Source of the DNA: Lepidurus packardi | Taxonomy: Eukaryota > Arthropoda > Branchiopoda > Notostraca > Triopsidae | Assembly (NCBI GenBank): GCA_023053545.1 | Contig: JAKZAN010000124.1 | Location: forward strand, 1 to 64,000 | DNA: 64,000 nt | Reading direction: 5' to 3' | Shown here: positions 12,462 through 24,386 of the stretch, in pieces | How positions within the stretch are numbered: the stretch's first letter is position 1 | Layout: each line of letters begins with the position of its first letter | Position numbers and translations under genes: made by a program | Notes under the pieces: generated by a model | What the model saw: the letters and a program-made list of their open reading frames with translations, nothing else | Databases searched by the model: none | Told to the model about the DNA's origin: nothing

Positions 12462-14108
12462 ATGAAACCAAATAAAAGCAATAACAATGGTTTGTGTGAC
12501 TGTTGCTCTAAAGTTGCAGATGCAATATGCTTTACCTGCAACCTAGGGTTCTGCTTTCAGGACTGCATCAGGCATTCTCAAACCAACACCAATCATGAGC
12601 TGAAACACTTGCCAGAGTCTATTGATGTCATCGTCAAGCTGTCCAGAGATTATCTACATCTTTTACAGCAGAAGGAAGTTTAGGAAAAGAAAAAGTATGA
12701 ATCCAAACAGGAGTCTGAAACCAACAAACTGCATCCTGAAGATTTCCAAAGATATCTCGAAGAAATAGACTTCGTCAAAAAAGAAGCACAGAAGGTTATC
12801 GACAGGTTCTTCAGCTAGCTAAGTCTTTAGTTCGTCAATATGTGGGAAAACTATCTCCTCAAATTTAGTTCAGGCAGTGGACTCCTTGACAAAATCTAAC
12901 AGATGATAAAATGGGTCAAGCCTTATACATCATTATAGAGTGTGAAAAGCCCCTCCATCTAAATTGTTAAAGCATTCAACAACGAAGCCTTCCAGCATAA
13001 AATCAACGAGATTATGGGTAAGTCTGTAACCGATGAGCTGATAGTGCCAAGCTGTCCTAAAATCCAGATCAACTAGAGGATACTCGCTGAGCTGGAATTC
13101 ACACTTTGCCAGAGTATTTCTACAGTGAACTATAGGTTCGGAGAATCAAGTAGCAATGTCATAAACATTAAGGCTGAAAATACCTTGGAACATGGACTCA
13201 AGACCGTACCTGTCTTCCCTTTTCAAGGCAAGTTTTGTTTCTTGTATGATTTGAAGACCGGAGACTATGATATCCAGGATTTTAACGCCCTTGATATTTT
13301 ACCGGCCTTTACGAAAACTATTTTACTACCGAATGGAGATCTGCACTTAGTCGGTGGGCTAGATAAAGACAATAATCTCCTGGACACTCATCTTGTTTAC
13401 CGCCAAAGTAAATCTGAAGTCGTGAAGCTATCGCCGCTTCCCCGTCCTAAAAATCCCAATAATGCATTAACTTATTATAACAGAGCTATCTACGTAATTG
13501 GTGGGCTAAGAGGCAAAAGCGAATGGGATACGGAATGCCTTGCATATGATCTTATTCGGAACTAATGGAAGGCTCTACCGGCAATGCACTCACCAAAACC
13601 ACATCAGACTGTTAGCAGGCTAAATACATTTATTTATGCATTTGGGTTACCCAACCAGTCCGATGCCAATATTTAGAGATTCAATCTAAACTACCCACAA
13701 TCATCATGGTAGAGCATTAAGATTTCAAACTTCTTGTGCAATCCATTCAACTTTTGTGCAGGATTTTGCTCACTTCAAATTAATGATAGGGAGATCCTGA
13801 TGTTCGGGGGCAAGAGATACGAAGACAGCTTGAAGACGAGCAAGAGGACGACAGACAAGACGATTTCTTAGAACATGTACGTGTTCAACACAGATAACAA
13901 TTCGTTTATCATGGCTGAGAAAGCTGGGCTTGCGACAGGGGTGCAGTTTGGAGAAATCAACGCAGTGGTGTACAATAACAAGGTGTATACGTTCGAGTTT
14001 TTAGTAAGCCAGAGAAATCCGTTGGTGAGATGGTTCCAAACAATCCAGGCAGTTGAGATTACAAATGAGAAACAGGTGGAATGCGTGGCCATAATGCAGG
14101 AGGATTGA
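12462..14108 (+). CDS. B-box zinc finger and Kelch-repeat protein
   Basis: An intronless 548-residue frame from ATG 12462 to TGA 14106. Residues about 9-55 are a B-box type 2 zinc finger (CDCCSKVADAICFTCN, then CFQDCIRHSQTNTNHELKHL) with its Cys/His ligands. A coiled coil of about 120 residues follows, then a Kelch-type beta-propeller: LLPNGDLHLVGGLD, RAIYVIGGLRGKSEWDTEC, AYDLIRN-x-WKALPAM, TFIYAFGLP, EILMFGGKRYEDS and YVFNTDNN. The architecture (B-box, coiled coil, propeller) resembles TRIM-like adaptors without a RING, common in ciliates. The propeller probably binds a protein partner. It is divergent from the kinase-ANTH-kinase gene, with 280 bp between the starts. Confidence 0.85.
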
Positions 14109-14808
14109 GGTGAGACGGATAGTTTGAACTGATAGTTGGAAATAAAAGGAGACCAGTTTATAAAATGATCAGCATTAATATTGTTTCAATTATTGATAGA
14201 ATAAGAGTCGCAGCTTTTGATGGACTGTTCGAAGGTGTCAAAGCAACTACTCGCTCTTCCCATTCCAGCTTTTTGTTTCGGTGCCCAACTCTGTCCTATT
14301 TCTGATTTGCAGACTGAATTACAGTTCTTGCTTGTCCGATCATCCACACAATATATAGTTGCAACCTATTTCCGAGTACAGAATCAAAGTTATGTCGGAG
14401 CCTAGCTGAAATTTAAAGCATAAATAAAACAAAAACTGGTACAATCGATTTTGGAAAATGGTATCCATCCAAATTTAGTCAAATGTAATAGATTTTGCCA
14501 AGTTACTCTCACTAACATGTTCTCGATTACGAAACTTATACTTTTTTCGAGTTGCTGGTCCAAACATTTAAAGGGGTGTTACTATGCAGGTAGTGAGTTG
14601 GAGTTAGGTCGACTAAGACCAAGGGAGTTAGACGATTGTTGAAAAGAATCAAAGACAAAAGCTCGTAGAAAAATATGTTGGTCCATTAGAAATATGATCT
14701 TGCTCATATGCCTCTGGTCCTGCTGGTTGGAATTGCCACTATTTCCAAGTTGTTGACTCTGCATCTTCAGTTCCCCTTTTTAATAATATTATTAAACTGT
14801 AATTCATC
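14109..14808. other. Unresolved region with possible short spliced gene
   Basis: Open frames exist on both strands but none can be fixed. On the minus strand a Q/N-rich start from ATG 14764 (MQSQQLGNSGNSNQQD) and a Cys-containing frame ending at a TGA near 14,172 could belong to one spliced gene. On the plus strand a 140-codon frame runs from 14,220 to TGA 14638-14640. No homologue is recognised for either. Confidence 0.3.
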
Positions 14809-15531
14809 ATGCTCCCCATTTCCCTCAAAACTATCCCCAGGACATTCTCCACCCCCAAAACACTACATCCTTCTCAGACTGCATCCTTCAACGACAAGCT
14901 CATCCTCGTCGATCATGAAGACAATCTCCTCACTCTTATCGACAAAAAGACCGCACATACTATCCAATACATCCAATCTGGCAAACCTCACCGTGCTTTT
15001 AGTCTTTTCCTTTTCGACTAGAACTCCCGCCTCCTTATGCACAAAAGATCCTCCCTTAAAATTGCCTTTCCGCTAGCCTGGACTAACTCTTGCTGCTCTC
15101 ATCCGATGGCCTTTCCTAAAAATATATTACAAGAGATATAATCTTAGCTCTCAGCTGAAGAAGTCCACCTTCACTACATCATCTAGGAATCCGCAGCGGC
15201 TGTGATCCGAAGAACAGTTTTTGAGTTGGGGATCGAAATTTCTAAAGAGTCGATAAGATTCGTGGACAAAATTATATACAAGAGTACTTATGACTAAGAA
15301 TGGGGAGAGTATGAAGTAGACCATGTGTTCCTTTGTAGGCTGGAGAAGCGCTAAGGAAATGTTGAAGAGTTGATAAAGCCAAACCCTGAAGAAATCGAAG
15401 CAGTTGAATGGGTGAAGAAAAATGAAATGGATGACTTCGTGCGGTTAAAGTAGGAAAAGGGGGAATACTTTTCGCCATGGTTTAAGAAGATCTACAACGA
15501 AAAGCTGCGCATTTGGTGGGACAACCTGTGA
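14809..15531 (+). CDS. IDI1: Isopentenyl-diphosphate delta-isomerase
   Basis: A 240-residue intronless frame from ATG 14809 to TGA 15529. It interconverts isopentenyl and dimethylallyl diphosphate, feeding farnesyl diphosphate and squalene synthesis. The type 1 (Nudix-fold) signatures are present: HRAFSLFLFD, LMHKRS, the catalytic-Cys block TNSCCSHP, and the metal/glutamate block WGEYEVDHVF. The C-terminal WVKKNEMDDF and FSPWFKKI match eukaryotic IDI1. The first 35 residues are basic/hydroxylated (MLPISLKTIPRTFST) and may be a mitochondrial targeting peptide or just an N-terminal extension. It belongs to the same pathway as the triterpene cyclase at 30,029. Confidence 0.93.
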
Positions 15532-15809
15532 TACTGTATGAATAAGATTATTCGAAATGTTGAGACCTGGGAATGTGGGGCTAGTTCGACTTGCGTGGGC
15601 AGAAATGGGGTATTCAAATGAACTATGGTTGGGCAAAATTTATAAATACATGGGTTTAAACAATAAAGACTCAATAAATAAACGTCGTTCTAGGCTTTGC
15701 GCTTATTCTAGTTTAGGGATCTGCAGAATGTCTATTCCAAATTCTGGATCTTAGAATAGTTGATCGATGTGATCTTCTGGTGCCTTCCATTATACCCAGT
15801 CCCATATTC

Positions 15810-18167
<2,358 letters not shown>

Positions 18168-18501
18168 CACGATAAAATCATTCTAAAGAAGAACATTCAA
18201 TTTAAAGAACAGGACTTTGATATTTTTAACATATACTGTTTTTACAAGTCTATAAAATTCGAGTGCCATCGCTTCACGATCATCACATGCTCCAACTCCT
18301 CTATATGGTTAGTGGACATCTGGTAGACCTAAGGGATGCAAATACAGAGTTTACCAGTTATGTTCTTGTATTTTTTAACATGCGTTGTTTGTGTTTTATG
18401 ATAAAAGGTCTTATTAAATGTCTATTATTCTAATATAGAAAACATAAAACTTAAGACGCATAAACACTTAAACCCTTAAACACTTAAACACTTAAACATT
18501 C
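18168..18501. other. Intergenic region with short tandem repeat
   Basis: About 330 bp between two plus-strand genes. Positions 18,461-18,500 hold four to five copies of an 8-9-nt unit around CTTAAACA, directly before the next start codon at 18,502. The rest is AT-rich without structure I can name. Confidence 0.5.
18461..18500 (+). repeat. Short tandem repeat, CTTAAACA-like units
   Basis: The 40 bp just upstream of the B-box-like gene read as repeated AAACACTTA/AAACCCTTA/AAACACTTA/AAACACTTA units, ending one base before the ATG at 18,502. A leader or promoter-proximal microsatellite is the simplest reading. Confidence 0.7.
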
Positions 18502-19865
18502 ATGGCTTCGAACCTCTAATCCGATTTCGTAAAAAACTCGAGAATTTCCTACATCCGATGTACGCACGGGGACCTCCACGAAGGCGAGCTCATGAGTCTT
18601 GTCTGTGTTGATCAGAATTGTACTCGAAAAGGTCTCATCTGCCCAGTCTGCAGGTTTCAAAACCATTCTGATCATAAGGTATCAACTCCAATACACTGAC
18701 ATAATCAACTGACTCAGATCCTCTCCCTTAAAACATTCCTTTCTGAGGTGCGCACACGTTACAGCCAGCAGACAAGCGAGTCTTCATCGTAGCTAGCCTC
18801 CTTACCTGACTACCTTCGATAGTTATAAGACACCCGCCAAGCTCTCCTCACAATTGTCAAATAGACTGTCATACAGATTGCAGAAAGGATAAAGTCAGCC
18901 TAGCAAAAAATCAACGAGAATTATGCATCCCTCAGGAAGATGGTCTTGACACAGACTACAATATCATCGAAGCTCCCCCGCCTAATTGCTATGATGATCG
19001 CCTAACCTGGTCAGGAACCCAAATCTATAGTGCCTTCTGATATTAAAGACGAGTTCCAGAAATATGCGTAACTAATCCGGTATGAGGATGCTGAAGATCC
19101 TTAGAAGCGCAAGCTTAGCTTCTTTTAGAATTCCCGCAAGCTTATAGAGGATTACGCAACATTACCTGGTTCAGTGGCATCGCATTTATCAACTCTTATA
19201 CCTGAGCTTACGAAGGTATTAGATAGATTACCACTCTCGGTACTAGACTTCAAGTGCTCAGCATCTAAAGCCCCCCACCGACAATATACCTTCAACACTG
19301 AAGCCAAGAGGTAAAAAGACTTTATATATTGATTTTAGCAACGAGACAAATGTAATAGGAGATTCAGCGACAATCAATCTAGAACACTTCACGGCAGGAG
19401 GTTACCTGTTTGTAAGCGAGGGTTCAGGCGATGAACATCAGTCGATAGCCTTTAAAATTTAGGGGAGCACCAGCGGCTGTGTGTCTGTCGGAATGGGTAT
19501 ATCTAATACGATCAAAGGCTTCAACTACGCGTTAAGCGGTATTCCTAAAATAAAATAATTCATTTACCACATGGTTCCTAGACACTTAATTTGTGAACCA
19601 TGGGTCACTCACAATTTCAGCGATGGGCGTTTCTTTCCAGCACAAGGAAGCTGATAAGCAGGAGACCGAGCAGACATTCGTATTCGGGACGGGGGATGTG
19701 ATCCAGGTTTAATGGGAGCCGAAGACGAAGAAACTGACATTTGAGCGAAGACATGGGGTGGAGAAATTTACGATGGACGTGAATGTAGACGAGAAGGAGA
19801 TGTCGGAGCTAAAATTTATGGTGGGAGTTTATGGTGAAGGAGACATCGTGAAAATAGTGCAATGA
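18502..19865 (+). CDS. B-box-like zinc finger, coiled coil and SPRY-like C-terminus
   Basis: Three introns (39, 28 and 82 nt) leave exactly 405 codons to TGA 19863. The N-terminus has a B-box-like Cys/His cluster (CTHGDLHEGE, CVDQNC, GLICPVCRFQNHSDHK). A helical stretch of about 170 residues rich in Gln/Lys follows. The C-terminal third (FVSEGSG, then after splicing TFVFGTGDVIQVQWEPKTKK and FMVGVYGEGDIVKIV) matches the end of a SPRY-like sandwich in which GTGDVI precedes the last strands. This makes it similar in plan to the RING-SPRY and B-box/Kelch genes nearby. The exact donor of the third intron (GTATTCC) was chosen to keep the frame. Confidence 0.65.
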
Positions 19866-19883
19866 TTTTCTATATTTTGAAGG

Positions 19884-20584
19884 ATGCGTGGAAAAGATGA
19901 TCCAATTCATGGAAACTTTCTTCCCATGGTCTGTTTAGGCTGGCGAATGCTTTTCATCGAACAAATTCATGTATGTTCTTCCATATCATAGTAGAACCTT
20001 CCTCGGCTTCATTGCTTACCGTCAATCCATTTTTATCGATCCCTAGGCGTCATCAGCCAAGTTTCACAGCAAAAAGATGAAATAAAAATTAATCCTCGCA
20101 TACGAGTCCAACTAAAACACACTCCTCAGGATCATGGCATCTATAAACTCCAACCTCTCTCTGAACCTGTCTGTGTCTTGGAGCAGCATAGTTTGAGTCA
20201 TTCTGGGACATAAAGATGCATGAATATCAGAATCAGGCACTATAATCTGAAGTAAACTCTTACCATTGATCGAAGGCTACAAAGAAAGAATATCGCCAGA
20301 AATTTAGAAATTAACAGCAAGGTCTTCGAGACCAACTATGTCGGACAATCCCTTAGAGGTATAAATAGTCACAAGAATTGTTCAACCTCAAAAAGATGGA
20401 GCATCATATGGCCAAACAAAAAAACTACGTTGAGGCACACAGAGTGCAGGCTAAAATATCTGTCATGCAGAAAGCAGAGAGCCAATCATGGACACAGGCA
20501 CGCAACCAAAGGATCGGATCTGCTTTAGCGGATTTGAAATCTAAGTAGTCTAATGAGCTGCCCCTCTTTAGAACAAAGGTCTGA
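19884..20584 (+). CDS. Coiled-coil protein, exon structure uncertain
   Basis: The end is clear: a helical segment (FNLKKMEHHMAKQKNYVEAH, RVQAKISVMQKAESQSW, RIGSALADLKS) stops at TGA 20582. Upstream, two frames look coding (one from ATG 19897, another open from ATG 19884 to about 20,536), so one or two very short introns must join them; one likely candidate is 24 nt, GTAAACT to CGAAG, near 20,257. The C-terminal helix pattern resembles flagellar/ciliary coiled-coil proteins, but I do not recognise a family. Confidence 0.5.
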
Positions 20585-20681
20585 AATGGTTTAGGTACTG
20601 CATCGTGTTCTGCAGACGAGAGGAATACTTATGATTTAAATAATGACATTTTTATGTTTGTTTATAAATTGCACCTGCACA

Positions 20682-21151
20682 ATGGACTCCACTAAGCCCC
20701 TCAGAAAGGACAAACTCAAACAAAAGTTGCAATCCAAAAACACAAATTCTGAAGAAGACGATGCCGCGCTCTTCCAGAACTCTTCTAACTAACAATCCCA
20801 CTCGTCCCCCACAAAAAAATCAACGCCTCCCATTCCATCCAACCACAAAGGGTCCGTGACTTCCGACGCGAATCCAGATCCCACCGACCCCCACTCACAC
20901 AAAGTCACCAACATACCTTTCATGCTTGTCTGCTGTCTTTAACTGCTCCATAGTTAGGAACCGAAAAGAAACGAGTTAGTGTAAGTATGTTCAAGAGTCT
21001 TCTGCTGGTGAACATTCGGGAGTATTATGAGAAGGACGGAGAGTGGAAGCCAACAAAAACAGGTATCACTTTGAATCCGGAGCAATGGAACCATTTGAAG
21101 ACGTTAATTCCGAAGATAGACAAATCCCTTTCAGTACTGGCGAAAAAATGA
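20682..21151 (+). CDS. SUB1: Transcriptional coactivator PC4/Sub1 homologue
   Basis: One 50-nt intron (GTCACCA to CTCCATAG) gives 139 codons. A Ser/Lys/Pro-rich N-terminal half, as in human PC4, precedes a complete PC4 single-strand DNA-binding domain: KKRVSVSMFKSLLLVNIREY, then YEKDGEWKPTKTGITLNPEQ and WNHLKTLIPKID. PC4/Sub1 binds single-stranded DNA at promoters and assists RNA polymerase II initiation, termination and repair. The gene sits between a coiled-coil gene and a convergent uncharacterised gene. Family and domain assignment are secure; the short N-terminal exon has the usual low complexity. Confidence 0.92.
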
Positions 21152-21223
21152 TGTGCCTGCTTATAAATATTGAAATTCTTGAATTATCAGCATTCCTGTC
21201 GTTAACAAAAATTTAGACAAGCC

Positions 21224-22162
21224 TCAATTGCTTCTTTCATCTTCAAAGCATGTCTTCACCCTGTAGACGTTCTGCTCTTTTTCGAAACAGGCAGCTATCT
21301 TCTTATCCTTCCCATAAAATATGACTCGTGAAGAGCCCTAGCTCTCCTTTGAGTCTTGCGATTCAACCGTGTTTTCAATCTGTAGCTAAAGCCTGAACAC
21401 TCCTGCCATCAGACTACATAACTACTTTAGCTACTCGATTGGCTGTCCGCGAAACAAACTCACCTCCCATCGTTGTCGATGTATTTCAGGAAGCTGGCAG
21501 ATAAAATAGTACTTGAGTATGGTGGAGATGATGGTGGGCAGTATTTGGGAAGTAGATGCATAGGTAGCCCAAGTATTAGTAGAGGAGAACTACATGAAGT
21601 GGAGGTAGAAACCCTGAATGGCCTCGAAATTTGTGACCAACTCACCGAACTAGTTGTGGATATTGATGATAGTTGATATATTTTGGATTCTCTTAGCATT
21701 TTCTGGTTGCATGATGAATATCTTGATGTTCATGAACGTCTAAAACTCATGCACTCTGGCATAATCGAAAAACCCTGCACTGAATGCCAAAAAGAAATCT
21801 TAATATTCTATCTCCGGGTCACAAGCACACAAGTACTTCACTTGTTCGAGCAACTTCTCGTTTATAAGTTTTCTTTACTATCCAGTAATCTTAATCTGAT
21901 TTGGTCTTTTCAACTATTCACGAGAGCCCCATCCACTCTCTCCCTGGGCTTGTGATTATTGGTTTTCAGATGAGGTTTTGTAAGGAGAATTGAAGAGATC
22001 GCCAGGGGAAGCTTGAGATGGTTAATAAGGGATTCTAAGTTTGGAAGCAATACTATTCAGGAGGTGAAAAGCCTGGTCAAGTTTTTGATGGGTATTGTGG
22101 TTGATTTGGGAAAGGATTGCTATTTTTTGCTTAATAGCAGCAATCTGGGGAGGCTAATGCAT
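21224..22162 (-). CDS. Uncharacterised helical protein, 284 aa
   Basis: From ATG 22162 the frame is open to a splice donor after RQRWE (GTGAGTTTG); joining to IENTVESQD at an 84-nt distance gives 285 codons ending at TGA 21224. The N-terminus begins with heptad-like IAAIKQKIAILSQINHNTH. The central part, with FFDYARVHEFQTFMNIKIFI, FEAIQGFYLHFM and ILPTIISTILKYYFICQLP, is amphipathic helical without clear membrane spans. I do not recognise the family. Confidence 0.6.
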
Positions 22163-22520
22163 TGGGAAGGATGGGATATCTTGTGACGAGGGCAGAAGAT
22201 GAATTGTAATCTATTCAAAATACTGTACTGATGTTGATTACGTATCCGATGGAAGCATTCATAGATATCTTTGCTGTGTTCAGATTAAAACATTTATATT
22301 CCAAAATTATCAACTCCAGACTCCCAATATTTCAACATGCATCACTAATCCCATCGATTGTCCTATGCCTGATCCTTTGCAACGAAAACTGACTATTTTT
22401 GTATCGAGCAAGGCGAATTCCACCAACCATAGTTTAACAAATGCAGTCATCCTTGATATCAACGTAGGAGTAGGACTTTGCCAAGGCGTAGCCAAATCTG
22501 TTGCTAATACTCCACAAATA
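22163..22520. other. Intergenic region
   Basis: About 360 bp between the start of the 284-residue gene and the end of LSM6, both on the minus strand. It should hold the LSM6 3' end and the next gene's promoter. No structure recognised. Confidence 0.35.
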
Positions 22521-22796
22521 TCAAGACTTGGGGAGTGAAGGGCTGGAGAGCGACTGATTTTTGTAGTTTCCGGGAGTGATGTAGAAGACATTGTTGCCGC
22601 GAAGGAATATTCTGGTGTATTTATTGATGAGTTTATTGTCTCTGATTTCTTCTGCCTTTTCGAGAACCAGGTTGAGAGTGCCATCGAGACAGACCAGAGT
22701 TCCGGAAAAGTATATCTAGTCGACAAGTTTCACAGTAACTTACCTGCCTAGTGTCTGTTTCAGAAAGTCTGCAGGGTTTCTTTTCATGGAGCTCAT
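22521..22796 (-). CDS. LSM6: U6 snRNA-associated Sm-like protein LSm6
   Basis: A 91-residue intronless frame. It carries the Sm fold signatures of LSm6: NPADFLKQTLGR at the start, VTVKLVD, the Sm1 strand YFSGTLVCLDGTLNLVLEKA and the Sm2 motif IFLRGNNVFYI. LSm6 is part of the LSm1-7 mRNA decay ring and the LSm2-8 ring on U6 snRNA. The apparent donor-like AGGTAAGT inside the gene is not an intron; TAA there is a sense codon (LGR-x-VTVKL), matching the ungapped family alignment. Its first ATG (22796) overlaps the start of the plus-strand gene. Confidence 0.92.
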
Positions 22797-24058
22797 TACT
22801 ATATCTGGATTCGTGATGATAGCTATAATATAATACTATCTGATCAAACTCAATCGCAGATTCAAATCGATTGATGTTTTAGAGAAGCAACCAAAACTCA
22901 TAACATAGAATTCCAGGCTGATCAGAACCTTTTCCATCTTTGTAATTCCTTGTTGCCCTTTGCTTCAAGTAAATCTCGTGATGATCCTTTCCACTTTAAC
23001 TACACTTTTCCTTTTAACTCTTCTCTGTCTGACCTGGTGGGAGACCGAGAAAAGTACTTCTCGCTGTGCCCACATGAGTCTGAAATGCGCGATGCAGAAG
23101 AAGAAGATCTGCTCATTTATACAAGTTCCCTTACTTTTCTTTAGGGTAGGCAATCAAGGAACTCCACACCTATCTCTTTGCGGTTTCTTTTGTTCTTGTG
23201 CTGATTTGATCCTAGACTTTAATCGCGCCTCCGGGAGTTGCTTAGTTTGTTTAACTTCTGTATTGTTTAGATTACATACTTCTGTAATCTCAACTGATCT
23301 ACACCCCAAGGTAAACGATTCTACACTTTTTTATGTTCGGTCTCAACTCTTCTGCTTAAATGAATCTTTTTGCGAGATTCGCTATATTTGTGGATTGACG
23401 TCGGATCCCATGATTCCTTGGGATGTTTGGAGGCAAGATATGTATGATCCTTGTTCCCAGAGGTATGTGAGTTCGAGACTGCAGGAACTTTGGGAACAAG
23501 CAATCTAGCCTGATCTCTCTCGGTGGCGAGATGTTTGTGCCTTATTTTGGGTTATTTATGGGAGCTTTTGGCAAGAAATGGCTCGCGTTGCAAGTATATC
23601 TTAGAATTGTTAATTATGATATTGGGGATTAGTTTCGACTAGGACTGGCGGATAGTTTTATCTTTGCTATGGGTACTCCTTTTGGGGTCCAGTAGGACTT
23701 GAGATTTGGAATAAGGGTTCTTGGATTGGAGGAAGGTGCCACTTCTGTCTTGCGAAAGAGGCTTTTTTATTTTGGACAGCATGATTAAACAGTCCTACAG
23801 TTATTACTAACGATACCATTAAAGACTATTCACTATATTATTTCATCCTCTTATCTGTCCTGGTTGCGACCGTTGAAAAGGCAATCATCCTTCTTTACGA
23901 AAGACTAACATAATTTTTGCCTGAGCCATTACGAATTGACTATGTTAGACTTTTCGATCCTGTATCATTGCGATGTAGCAGTTAAGCTACTCTCTGTCTT
24001 CTTTTGCTCACATTTTAACATCGCATCTGCATCTGAAGTCTACACAATTATTGAATGA
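22786..24058 (+). CDS. Probable multi-pass membrane protein, exon structure uncertain
   Basis: An ATG at 22786 inside the LSM6 5' end opens a frame with strong hydrophobic segments (ILSTLTTLFLLTLLCLTW). Unspliced it ends at TGA 23617. A 22-nt intron (GTATGTGAG to CTGCAG near 23,463) would instead lead to a coding-like frame (LGGEMFVPYFGLFMGAFG, FIFAMGTPFG, KRLFYFG) ending at TGA 24056. Other very short introns are likely around 23,120-23,230. I can support a membrane protein but not its exact exons, and I do not recognise its family. Confidence 0.4.
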
Positions 24059-24386
24059 AAGAGTTAGATACCCGTGGTTTCGAGATCATTGAGAAATTCT
24101 CTATTTGAGCAGGTTCGGAGACAAAGTGATAAATGAAGATTATCGTGAATCGCCGTAAACAAATTTCACGAAAAGAAAGACAGGGAAAGACAGTGTTGTG
24201 TACTAAACCAGCTAGATGGCAGGCGGTGCCAAAACCTATGATCCAGATCGATATGAATCTTTGTTAAGGGCAGAAGATAATAGATTTGGAGCCGAATTCT
24301 TAATAGAAAGTCTCATCAGTCTTTATTATGGAAAATTAATTATTTCTATAAAAAAGTAATCCCATAAGCATAAGTGTTCATAGTTA
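24059..24386. other. Intergenic region, possible small ORF
   Basis: Between the membrane protein and the convergent K+ channel end. A plus-strand frame from ATG 24216 (MAGGAKTYDPDRYESLLRAE) reads well for about 45 codons but has no TGA until about 24,585, well into the channel gene, so it may be chance. Confidence 0.3.

Noticed and set aside
21460-21699. Plus and minus small ORFs at 21,460-21,700
   Set aside because: The region is the coding sequence of the minus-strand 284-residue gene in another frame.
22745-22760. Intron donor AGGTAAGT in LSM6
   Set aside because: Reading straight through gives an ungapped LSm6 alignment with TAA as a sense codon; no intron needed.
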